Assembly (NCBI GenBank): GCA_023412755.1
Contig: JAEZCB010000137.1
Coordinates: 1 to 7,686, forward strand
Origin: Bacteroidota bacterium
GTDB lineage: Bacteria; Bacteroidota; Bacteroidia; Flavobacteriales_F; PHOS-HE28
DNA: 7,686 nucleotides
Direction: 5' to 3'
Shown here: positions 1 to 6,012 of the stretch, piece after piece
Layout of the letters: every line of letters starts with the position of its first letter
Position numbering within the stretch: the first letter of the stretch is position 1
The notes under the pieces: generated by a model
Seen by the model: only the letters and a program-made list of their open reading frames with translations
Told to the model about the DNA's origin: nothing
Databases searched by the model: none
Made by a program: the position numbers and the translations under genes

Positions 1-153
1 ACCACCGTGTTCGGTCTTATCGTGGCCATCATCCTGCAGATCTTCTACAACTACCTCGTGAGCAAGATCGACAGCATCACCGGTCAGATGGAGGAAGCAT
101 CCATCAGCCTGGTGGATATGCTGGTAAAGGATAAACTCACCCGCCAACACTAA
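1..153 (+). CDS. MotA/TolQ/ExbB-family proton channel protein, C-terminal fragment
   Basis: This is the last 50 codons of a gene that begins before the window; the frame is open from base 1 and stops at TAA 151-153. The visible protein starts with a hydrophobic stretch (TTVFGLIVAIILQIFYNYLV) and continues into an amphipathic cytoplasmic tail ending KDKLTRQH. That matches the end of the last transmembrane helix and the C-terminal helix of ExbB/TolQ proteins, the pentameric channel part of proton-driven motors that energise outer-membrane processes. The fragment alone would be weak evidence. The assignment rests mainly on the two ExbD genes that follow on the same strand, since ExbB and ExbD are nearly always encoded together. 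The next gene starts 9 bp downstream, so they are probably cotranscribed. Whether it belongs to a TonB-type or Tol-type system cannot be told from this fragment. Confidence 0.75.
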   Translation, partial: TTVFGLIVAIILQIFYNYLVSKIDSITGQMEEASISLVDMLVKDKLTRQH

Positions 154-162
154 GATCCCACA

Positions 163-570
163 ATGGGTCATACAGGTAATCTCATAGGAAGGATCGCCCT
201 CTGGCTGGTAGCGGCTCTGGGCATCCTGTTCTTCATCATGATCTACACCGGCAGCGAGACCGGGATCGATGGTGGCCTCACTCTGGCCTATGTGGCCTTC
301 GCGCTTTGTGCCGGCATGGCCGTGATCTTCGGGGTCATCCATGTGATCGCCGCTGGAAAAAAGGCCCTCTCATCGCTGATCGGCCTGGCCGCCTTCGGTG
401 TGTTGGTGGCGATCTCCTACGCATTGGCCGATGGTACCGTAAGGCCGAGCTGGGATGTCACTCCGGAAGCTTCGCGATGGATTGGAGCGGGCATCATAGC
501 CACCTTGCTTGCCCTTGGGGCGGCGATCGTGGCGATCGTATTCGGCGAGATCGCACGTATGCTGAAATAA
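163..570 (+). CDS. Small four-helix inner-membrane protein of unknown function in ExbB/ExbD operon
   Basis: A 135-residue, strongly hydrophobic protein with four predicted membrane helices at about residues 8-29, 39-64, 68-89 and 106-131. Positive charges lie near the N-terminus (R10), between helices 2 and 3 (K66, K67) and at the C-terminus (RMLK). By the positive-inside rule this puts both ends in the cytoplasm. No enzymatic motif or known domain is recognised. The start is the ATG 9 bp after the ExbB-like stop, and the stop is 6 bp before the first exbD start, so it is tightly built into the motor operon and probably made together with it. A role as accessory or assembly subunit of the ExbB/ExbD motor is inference from position only. 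No signal peptide is evident apart from the first membrane helix. Confidence 0.8.
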   Translation: MGHTGNLIGRIALWLVAALGILFFIMIYTGSETGIDGGLTLAYVAFALCAGMAVIFGVIHVIAAGKKALSSLIGLAAFGVLVAISYALADGTVRPSWDVTPEASRWIGAGIIATLLALGAAIVAIVFGEIARMLK

Positions 571-576
571 GGGATC

Positions 577-1311
577 ATGCTAAGAAGACGCAAGAAAGGC
601 GGAGTGCAGGAGATCAACGCGGGATCCATGGCGGATATCGCGTTCCTGCTGCTGATCTTCTTTTTGGTGACCACCACCATGGATACCGATGCGGGCATCC
701 TGCGTCTGCTGCCGCCGGTGGTGGATGAAGAGGTGACCATGGATGTGAACAAACGCGATGTGTACGAAGTGCTCGTGAATGATGCGGACATGCTCCTGGT
801 AGAAGGGCAGCCTGCGGATATACGGGACCTGCGTGCGGGAGCCAAGGAGTTCATGACCAACCCCACCAATGATCCGAACCTGCCTGAAAAGCGCAGGATC
901 ACGGCCGATGAGGCACGGCGCCGGATCGGGGAGTTCGAAGCGTGGTTGGCCCAGACCCAGGATCCAGAAGCTAGGCAGCAGTACCAGCAGTCGTTGGATC
1001 GCTGGAGGGACCGGTTGAATGCCGTGCAGCTCCTTGGTGAATACCTGGAATTGCCGGCCAATGCGGTGATTTCCCTGCAGACCGGTTCACGCACCACATA
1101 CAACATGTACGTACAGGTGCAGAATGAACTGGAAGCGGCCATACGGGAACTGCGCGATGAACTGAGCCGGGAGAAGTTCGGCCGCCGGTTCACGGAACTG
1201 GATGAGCGCGATGAGGAGGATCGAGAGCTGATCAAGGCCGTACGCCTGGTATATCCGCAGCGGATCTCAGAGGCCGAACCGGTGGAAGTGGGAACACGGA
1301 CCGCTGGATAG
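577..1311 (+). CDS. ExbD/TolR-family biopolymer transport protein, long form with helical insertion
   Basis: A 244-residue ExbD/TolR-type protein: a short basic cytoplasmic N-terminus (LRRRKKGG), one membrane helix at about residues 17-35 and a periplasmic domain. Asp20 in the SMADIAFLLLIFFLVTTTM segment is the conserved membrane aspartate that carries protons in ExbD and TolR. The periplasmic fold is recognisable in two parts. The first is about residues 60-93 (RDVYEVLVNDADMLLVEGQP). The second runs from about residue 163 (VISLQTGSRTTYNMYVQVQN) to the motif ISEAEPV near the C-terminus. Between them, at about residues 94-162, lies a charged, probably alpha-helical insertion. The usual ExbD is about 140 residues; the long subtype of the Bacteroidota is near 200, so this one is larger still. 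It starts at an ATG 6 bp after the upstream gene. With the ExbB-like channel it should form the proton-driven motor; the partner it drives is not encoded here. Confidence 0.93.
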   Translation: MLRRRKKGGVQEINAGSMADIAFLLLIFFLVTTTMDTDAGILRLLPPVVDEEVTMDVNKRDVYEVLVNDADMLLVEGQPADIRDLRAGAKEFMTNPTNDPNLPEKRRITADEARRRIGEFEAWLAQTQDPEARQQYQQSLDRWRDRLNAVQLLGEYLELPANAVISLQTGSRTTYNMYVQVQNELEAAIRELRDELSREKFGRRFTELDERDEEDRELIKAVRLVYPQRISEAEPVEVGTRTAG

Positions 1312-1334
1312 GGCAGCATTAAAAAGAAAGGCCT

Positions 1335-1790
1335 ATGTCACGTTTCAAGGATAAAGGAGATAAAGGCATACCGGCGATCAGCACGGCATCGCTGCCGGAC
1401 ATCATCTTCATGCTGCTATTCTTCTTCATGGTCACCACCGTGATGCGTGAGGTGGACCTGAAGGTGAAGATCAGCCTGCCTGAGGCCACCGAAGTGACCA
1501 AGCTGGAGGATAAGGCGCTGGTGGACTACATCTACATCGGCCCACCTACGAATCCGGCACTCGGCACCGAGCCGCTTATGCAGTTGAATGATCAATATGC
1601 GCGGCTGGACGAGATCGATCCCTGGGTAAAGGAGAATGAGTCCAGGCGCGACGAAGTGCTGCGCCCACGCATTACCCGCTCATTGAAAGTGGACCGGGAA
1701 ACTTCCATGAAGCTGGTGACGGATGTGAAGCAGGAGCTTCGCATTAGCAATGCTTTGAAGATCAACTACAGCACGGCGCAGGGGCGCTAA
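1335..1790 (+). CDS. ExbD/TolR-family biopolymer transport protein, second copy
   Basis: A 151-residue ExbD/TolR-type protein with a charged N-terminus (SRFKDKGDKG), one membrane helix at about residues 21-38 and a periplasmic domain. Asp22 in SLPDIIFMLLFFFMVTTVM is the conserved proton-carrying aspartate. The C-terminal part, from about residue 115 (RSLKVDRETSMKLVTDVKQE), corresponds to the conserved ExbD region where a helix packs after the 'vdr..' strand. It differs clearly from the preceding ExbD in length and sequence, so the pair is an old divergence and not a recent duplication. The ATG lies 23 bp after the upstream stop, preceded by an A-rich stretch with a weak AGAAAGG ribosome-binding-like sequence at 1325-1331. 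The gene ends with tandem stops TAA TAG (1788-1793). No tonB-like gene follows; the operon ends at the hairpin downstream. Confidence 0.93.
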   Translation: MSRFKDKGDKGIPAISTASLPDIIFMLLFFFMVTTVMREVDLKVKISLPEATEVTKLEDKALVDYIYIGPPTNPALGTEPLMQLNDQYARLDEIDPWVKENESRRDEVLRPRITRSLKVDRETSMKLVTDVKQELRISNALKINYSTAQGR

Positions 1791-1810
1791 TAGCTGCCCA
1801 TAATGACCTG

Positions 1811-1836
1811 GAACGGCCACCATGAGGTGGCCGTTC
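1811..1836. terminator. Perfect hairpin between convergent operons, probable bidirectional terminator
   Basis: The 59-bp gap between the converging second exbD and M90 peptidase genes contains an 11-bp perfect inverted repeat (GAACGGCCACC, loop ATGA, GGTGGCCGTTC). It follows the exbD stop by 20 bp and the peptidase stop by 13 bp, where a shared terminator would be expected. Neither side has a strong U tract (the plus-strand tail is GTCGTTGACA), so intrinsic termination may be weak, and the hairpin could act mainly to protect RNA 3' ends. Confidence 0.6.
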
Positions 1837-1849
1837 GTCGTTGACATTA

Positions 1850-2605
1850 CTACGCATGCGCCGCTGGATCTTGCCGCAACATAGCGCTGAGTGTGGCATA
1901 GAGCTCCCGTAGTTCCGCCTTGAATTCCCGCGGCATCTCGAAGAAGTATTCCACCGCCACAGCGAAGAACTCCGGCTGGTTGGTGCCGGCATATTCACGA
2001 AAGAGGCGGCTCTTTCCTTCACGAATGCGTGCGATCTCGCCATCGGCATGGTCGATCCAGTCCTGCAGCAATTCAGGGTGAAGGAAGTTGTGCTCACCAT
2101 TGAGCATCTTGTTCTCGAACCAGAGGGCATGCGCCAATTCGTGCAGGCCCACATTATGGGCATCACGGTTGTGAGCATAGCCATGCAGGAAGTCTTCCCA
2201 GGAGACCACGATCACGCCCGCCTGTGGCCTTACCTCGCCTTGATGCATGCGGCCGGTGCGGCTGGATCGATACGCCCTTGGATACAACACCACCTTTTCG
2301 AAATGTTTGAGCACCACATTGGGGAAGCCCATTAGGATCTGTGCGGCACATGCACTTATCATGACCTTCATCTCTGGTACCACCTGCATTCGGGCACCGA
2401 TCCACTGTTTGCGATGGATGAACATGGATACGATGCGTTCGAAATGCCTCTTCTCCGCTTCGCCAAGTCGCTGGTAATGAATAGCGTACTTGGCAAGTAT
2501 GGCGCGATCCGCCGGTGATAGCGGAGGCACCTGGAGCGATCTGGACACGATATAGAAGCCAAGCCCGATGAAGGTGCCGGCCAGGATCACGCTGGAGATG
2601 CCCAT
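1850..2605 (-). CDS. Membrane-anchored MtfA-like zinc peptidase (M90 family), copy 1
   Basis: A 251-residue protein of the MtfA/Mlc-titration-factor family (peptidase family M90). The zinc-binding HExxH motif is at residues 155-159 (GLHELAHALWFEN). The third ligand is probably Glu212 in the PEFFAVAVEYFFE motif, which aligns with the E[CF]FAV..EYFF region of E. coli MtfA. Other family marks are the WIG near residue 70, the HQGEVRPQAG segment near 121-130 and VVSWEDF near 133-139. E. coli MtfA is cytoplasmic, binds the repressor Mlc and has peptidase activity. This protein instead begins with a hydrophobic segment at about residues 4-21, so it is probably tethered to the inner membrane. Its substrate is unknown, and the Mlc link should not be transferred. 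It lies 36 bp downstream of a paralogue with the same layout, probably last in the operon. The start is the first ATG giving a complete membrane anchor. Confidence 0.88.
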   Translation of the reverse strand: MGISSVILAGTFIGLGFYIVSRSLQVPPLSPADRAILAKYAIHYQRLGEAEKRHFERIVSMFIHRKQWIGARMQVVPEMKVMISACAAQILMGFPNVVLKHFEKVVLYPRAYRSSRTGRMHQGEVRPQAGVIVVSWEDFLHGYAHNRDAHNVGLHELAHALWFENKMLNGEHNFLHPELLQDWIDHADGEIARIREGKSRLFREYAGTNQPEFFAVAVEYFFEMPREFKAELRELYATLSAMLRQDPAAHA

Positions 2606-2641
2606 GAGACCGTGTCTATGGACCCAAAGTATACCGATCTT

Positions 2642-3430
2642 TCAATTCGCGCGTGCCGGATCCTGCTTCAGTAACCTGGTCATACACCGATGGAGTTCGG
2701 GTAGTTCACGGGCCACCTCCCTTGGCCGCTCGAAGAATTGCTCCACCGCTACGGCGAAGAACTCAGCCTCGTTCACCGCCGCATATTTTCTGAATGGCCT
2801 TTCCTCGCCATTGCGGATCCTTGCCATTTCATGCCCGGCCAGTGTGCGCCATTCCTTCAGCGTTACAGGATCCAATAACCGGTGTTCCTTATTTTCGATC
2901 CTATCCTCCAACCATAAGGCATGTGCCAGTTCATGCAGGCCGAGATCACGGCCATCATGGGGGTCCGCCTGCCCCTGTTCAAAGTGTTTCCAGGATAGCA
3001 CGATGCTCCGTTGTCCGGGACGGACATCGCCCTGGTGCCACTGTCCTGAACTGCGTACGAAATATTCCTCCGGAAAAATGAAGACCTTCTTGAAGTGCAC
3101 GAGGAGCGCACGTTCCAACCCGAAGGTGAGTTGTGTCAATGTGGCCGCCACGCGCACTTTCATCTCCTGCGTTATGGCGATCCCCCTGCCGATCCATTCC
3201 TTATCATATATCACTTCCTTCACCCGCTTGCTGAATTCCTTTTTGCCAGCTGGCCGCAATGATCGGTAGAATGGTGAATGCGTTTCAAGAATGGTCTTCT
3301 CCGCTTTAGACAGCGGGGTGATCGAGTGCATGAACAGCCGTACAAGGCCAGCGAAGTTGCGGAACAGCATGTAAAATGCGGCCAATGAGACAACAGCTAT
3401 GATGATCCCGCCGATATCGCCAGCATCCAT
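2642..3430 (-). CDS. Membrane-anchored MtfA-like zinc peptidase (M90 family), copy 2
   Basis: A 262-residue paralogue of the downstream gene with the same architecture. An N-terminal hydrophobic anchor at about residues 7-23 (IGGIIIAVVSLAAFYMLF) is followed by a basic linker and the M90 domain. The zinc site is HELAH at residues 166-170, with Glu223 in AEFFAVAVEQFFERPRE as the probable third ligand. Shared landmarks with copy 1 include EWIG, QEMKV, HF.KV, WHQGDVRP, LSWKHF and the C-terminal LLKQDPA. All catalytic residues are present in both copies, so neither looks degenerate. The ATG is 6 bp after the guanine deaminase stop, which indicates cotranscription. The two copies have diverged considerably outside the motifs, suggesting an old duplication with distinct substrates or a heteromeric arrangement; that last point is inference. 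Confidence 0.88.
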   Translation of the reverse strand: MDAGDIGGIIIAVVSLAAFYMLFRNFAGLVRLFMHSITPLSKAEKTILETHSPFYRSLRPAGKKEFSKRVKEVIYDKEWIGRGIAITQEMKVRVAATLTQLTFGLERALLVHFKKVFIFPEEYFVRSSGQWHQGDVRPGQRSIVLSWKHFEQGQADPHDGRDLGLHELAHALWLEDRIENKEHRLLDPVTLKEWRTLAGHEMARIRNGEERPFRKYAAVNEAEFFAVAVEQFFERPREVARELPELHRCMTRLLKQDPARAN

Positions 3431-3436
3431 GGGCGA

Positions 3437-3919
3437 TCAATAGGGGGTTTTGCCGGGCTGCTTCTTCCACTCCTCGAATACCCTTTGGGCTTGTGTCCTT
3501 AGCATGGTGGTGGCCGGTATCCGGCGCTCTTCCATGGCAAGTGGCAGTTCCTCGTAGATCAGCCGGTCATCGAAACCGGCATCTGCGGCATCCTCTCGGG
3601 TGCCAGCGTAAACGATGCGTTCCGGCCTGGCCCAATAAATGGCACCGAGACACATGGGGCATGGCTCGCAGCTGGTGTACAGCACGCATCCATTCAGTTG
3701 GAAATCGCCCAGCGCCTTGCACGCTTGCCTAATGGCCACCACTTCCGCATGTGCGGTTGGATCGTTGGAACCAGTGACCATGTTGTTGCCCCGGCCTATT
3801 ATGCGGCCGTCCTTCACGATAACGCAGCCAAAAGGTCCGCCATCGCCACGTGCCATACCCTCACGCGCCAGGCGTATGGCTTCCAACATGAAATGTTCAT
3901 CATTCTCGCTGGGCATCAT
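3437..3919 (-). CDS. guaD: Guanine deaminase, cytidine-deaminase fold (GuaD type)
   Basis: A 160-residue CDA-fold nucleobase deaminase that should convert guanine to xanthine and ammonia in the cytoplasm (purine salvage/catabolism). Zinc ligands and catalytic residues are visible: His57 and Glu59 in DPTAHAEV, and Cys84 and Cys87 in TSCEPCPMC. The text resembles B. subtilis GuaD closely: GGPFG.VIVKDG near residue 27, SNDPTAHAEV, LYTSCEPCPMCLGAIYWARP, and AGFDD near 114-118. The last residue is a tyrosine, as in GuaD, where the C-terminal tail of the domain-swapped partner completes the active site. This favours GuaD over the tRNA deaminase TadA. An upstream GTG at 3943 would add eight residues. 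I prefer ATG 3919, because its ATGA overlaps the TGA stop of the upstream VOC gene, a typical translational-coupling junction, and the resulting length fits the family. Confidence 0.88.
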   Translation of the reverse strand: MMPSENDEHFMLEAIRLAREGMARGDGGPFGCVIVKDGRIIGRGNNMVTGSNDPTAHAEVVAIRQACKALGDFQLNGCVLYTSCEPCPMCLGAIYWARPERIVYAGTREDAADAGFDDRLIYEELPLAMEERRIPATTMLRTQAQRVFEEWKKQPGKTPY

Positions 3920-4338
3920 GGCTTGTTCCGTTCGTATTCCCACATACCTGTTTCAATGATCTCCACACAATGGCGGCCCGGGTCACGAAAGTAGACCGAA
4001 CGGAAGCCACCAGGCCAGGTATGCAGATGTTCCAATCCAACACCCTGCTCCCGCAGCCAGGAGAGCCATGCATCGAAACCGGGCCGATCGGTCTCCAGGG
4101 CAAAATGGATCTCGCCGCTCGCAAAGTGCCGGGGCAGTTCCTGTTGGTCCCTGCTGTGTTTCGGATCGAAGCACAACAATACAGAGTGGCCAGCACGGAA
4201 GAAGGCATGGCCACCATCCCTAAATGAGAAGCACTCCAGCCTCAGGGTACCTTCATAGAATTTCCGGAATGCATGAAGGTCACTGGCATAGATGCAAGTT
4301 TCCTTGATCCCGATGAATGGTGGTGGAAGTGTGGCCAT
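3916..4338 (-). CDS. VOC-superfamily (glyoxalase/dioxygenase fold) protein
   Basis: A 140-residue protein with the paired beta-alpha-beta-beta-beta modules of the vicinal oxygen chelate superfamily. The first module contains IKETCIYASDLHAFRKFYEG and the second EIHFALETD...FDAWLSWLREQGV...VYFRDPGRHCVEIIE. Candidate metal ligands, by alignment with typical VOC positions, are Glu13 (where many members have His), His78 and Glu126. VOC proteins include glyoxalases, extradiol dioxygenases, thiol transferases and metal-free binding proteins; the sequence does not show which applies. It is the first gene of the minus-strand operon, and its stop overlaps the guaD start by ATGA, so the two are probably translated together. 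That may hint at a small-molecule or detoxification role near purine metabolism, but this is conjecture. The start ATG is 30 bp from the divergent propeller gene. Confidence 0.85.
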   Translation of the reverse strand: MATLPPPFIGIKETCIYASDLHAFRKFYEGTLRLECFSFRDGGHAFFRAGHSVLLCFDPKHSRDQQELPRHFASGEIHFALETDRPGFDAWLSWLREQGVGLEHLHTWPGGFRSVYFRDPGRHCVEIIETGMWEYERNKP

Positions 4339-4347
4339 GGCGGGAAT

Positions 4348-4355
4348 TTACTTTG
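4348..4355 (+). promoter_or_regulatory. Candidate Bacteroidota-type -7 promoter element for the propeller gene
   Basis: TTACTTTG followed by C fits the Bacteroidota -7 consensus TAnnTTTG except at one base. It sits 13 bp before the chosen ATG at 4369, a common spacing for short-leader transcripts in this phylum. No convincing -33 TTG was found at the expected distance, and that region lies within the divergent VOC coding sequence. Treat it as a candidate only. Confidence 0.35.
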
Positions 4356-4368
4356 CGCCCCTGAACAG

Positions 4369-6009
4369 ATGACCATGATATACCGGCCAATTACCATCAT
4401 CCTGGCGATCCTCCTCTGTACTTGGGTGCATTCCCAGGATCTTGGACCGCAATGGTCCACCTACATGGGCGGCGCTGGCGAGGACTGGGGCCGTGCGGTG
4501 GCCGTGGCCAGTGATGGAACCATATTACTTGCGGGCCGCACCGCCTCCACCACGGACATGGCATTGAATGGCCACCAGATGGTACATGGTGGTGGTGATC
4601 ATGATGCCTACATGGCATGGTCCACTGCCGAAGGAGAGTTGATCCGGGCCACGTATTTCGGTGGTACCAGCGAGGATAATGGCCATGCCGTGGCCGTGAT
4701 GGCGGATGGTGGTGCGGTACTCGTGGGCGGAACGGATTCCCCGGATGGGATCGCCTTCAATGGGCATCAAATGATGCATGGTGGTGCATCGGACGGGTTC
4801 ATTGCACGGTTCGATGCTGAAGGCACATTGATCTGGAGCACCTATTTCGGTGGATCGGATATCGATGTGATCACCGGTGTGGCCATTTCAGAAGAAGGTG
4901 AAGTCTACATCACAGGTTATACCCGGAGTGATGACGGCATTGCGCCCACGGATGCATGGCAGGGTGTGCGTGGCGGTGGCTACGATGGTTTCTTCGCGAA
5001 GTATGATGCCGGAGGTACACTGCAGTGGTCCAGTTACTATGGTGGCTCTGATGATGAGTTCTTCGAAGGGATCGCTCTTGGGGCGAATGGGTCATTTCTG
5101 CTTTGTGGATCCACGCATTCAGTGAGCGGCATGGTGTTCAATGGGCATCAGGTGGGCCATGGTGGTAGCAGGGATGCCTTCCTTGCCCAGTTCAATTCCC
5201 TTGGTGTACGCGAATGGTCCACCTACTATGGTGGTCCCGGTTATGACCAGGGGTTCGCCTGCGCATTGAGCAGCTCGGGAGAAGCTTATCTGGCTGGCGT
5301 AAGTTCCTCCTCTACTAACATCAGCGATGGTGGCCACCAGTTGATGCCGGGCGGTGGCATGGATGGTTTCCTTGTGAAGTTCAGTGCCACCGGGGTGCGC
5401 CAGTGGGGTACCTATTATGGAGGTAGCGCCTACGATGAGGTTCGTGCTGTGGTGGTCGGCCCCGATGGTATGATCAACATGGTGGGACAAACGGGATCGG
5501 CAACGGGCATTGCCACGTCCGAGGCATTCCAACCAGTACCCGCAGGAGGATCGGAGGGTTTCGTGGCCCGGTTCCACCCGGATGGTGGGCGATCATGGGC
5601 CAGCTACTTGGGCGGCAACGCAGGCGATGGCGCATTCGGGATCGGCATGCATGCCACCGGATGGTTCGCGGTATCGGGCAATACGCAGTCCACTTCAGGA
5701 CTTGCCACGCCGGGCGCTCATCAGGAGAACTTCGGAGGTGGTGGCGATGGTTTCTTGTTCCGAGTTGGTAGCGGCATAGGCACTGGAATATTCCCCAAAG
5801 AGGATGCATCCATACTCTACTATGATCCTCTACGAAAGGAAGTGCATGTGCAGCATGCACCAGCTGCGATCACTGTGTATGATGTGAAGGGAAGGGTCGT
5901 CCTTCGCAAAGGCCCCGCATCCGTATTTTCCACAGCGGGCCTGGCACCAGGTGTTTACATGGTGCGGATAGGACATGAAGTGCGAGCTACCAGGATACTG
6001 GTGCCGTGA
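4369..6009 (+). CDS. Secreted SBBP-repeat beta-propeller protein with T9SS C-terminal sorting domain
   Basis: A 546-residue exported protein. Residues 1-22 form a signal peptide (MTMIYRPITIILAILLCTWV core) with likely cleavage around VHS/Q. Residues 29-466 hold seven consecutive repeats of about 63 residues, each starting W-[SG]-[ST]-Y-[YF]-GG and ending near GG..DGF.A.F...G; this is the SBBP beta-propeller repeat. Residues 480-546 look like a type A T9SS sorting domain: VYDVKGRVVLRK, then LAPGVYMVRI, then a short basic-hydrophobic end. The protein should cross the inner membrane by Sec and the outer membrane by T9SS, ending secreted or surface-attached; ligand and role are unknown. The frame is open back to an ATG at 4273, but that start would overlap the VOC gene and put 32 hydrophilic residues before the signal peptide. 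ATG 4369 (or 4375) is therefore chosen. No enzyme motif is seen. Confidence 0.9.
   Translation: MTMIYRPITIILAILLCTWVHSQDLGPQWSTYMGGAGEDWGRAVAVASDGTILLAGRTASTTDMALNGHQMVHGGGDHDAYMAWSTAEGELIRATYFGGTSEDNGHAVAVMADGGAVLVGGTDSPDGIAFNGHQMMHGGASDGFIARFDAEGTLIWSTYFGGSDIDVITGVAISEEGEVYITGYTRSDDGIAPTDAWQGVRGGGYDGFFAKYDAGGTLQWSSYYGGSDDEFFEGIALGANGSFLLCGSTHSVSGMVFNGHQVGHGGSRDAFLAQFNSLGVREWSTYYGGPGYDQGFACALSSSGEAYLAGVSSSSTNISDGGHQLMPGGGMDGFLVKFSATGVRQWGTYYGGSAYDEVRAVVVGPDGMINMVGQTGSATGIATSEAFQPVPAGGSEGFVARFHPDGGRSWASYLGGNAGDGAFGIGMHATGWFAVSGNTQSTSGLATPGAHQENFGGGGDGFLFRVGSGIGTGIFPKEDASILYYDPLRKEVHVQHAPAAITVYDVKGRVVLRKGPASVFSTAGLAPGVYMVRIGHEVRATRILVP
4453..5766 (+). repeat. Seven tandem SBBP propeller repeats (about 190 bp each)
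   Basis: Protein-level repeats start at bases 4453, 4645, 4834, 5026, 5215, 5404 and 5596, with unit lengths of 63-64 codons and a shorter last unit of 57. Each begins W/R-x-x-Y-x-GG, has a central DG...L.G.T strand and a turn (G)HQ or AFQ followed by GG and DGF. Seven units match a closed seven-bladed propeller. The units are diverged at the DNA level, so this is an old expansion and not a recent slippage array. Confidence 0.85.
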
Positions 6010-6012
6010 TGC

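Noticed and set aside
417..1319. 300-codon open frame on the minus strand opposite the first exbD
   Set aside because: It is very rich in Ser and Arg, lacks domains, and exactly mirrors well-conserved ExbD coding sequence; it is a shadow of GC-rich codon use.
3920..3943. GTG at 3943 as the guaD start
   Set aside because: It adds eight residues not expected in GuaD and lies inside the VOC gene; the ATGA overlap at 3916-3919 gives a natural start.
4273..4368. Upstream ATG 4273 as start of the propeller protein
   Set aside because: It would overlap the VOC gene and bury the signal peptide behind 32 hydrophilic residues (with DEWWWKCGHGG), so ATG 4369 is the better start.
4453..5766. GGTGG-rich DNA repeats as a noncoding or CRISPR-like array
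   Set aside because: The periodicity (about 190 bp) is that of the protein repeats, with diverged DNA and no spacer/repeat structure.
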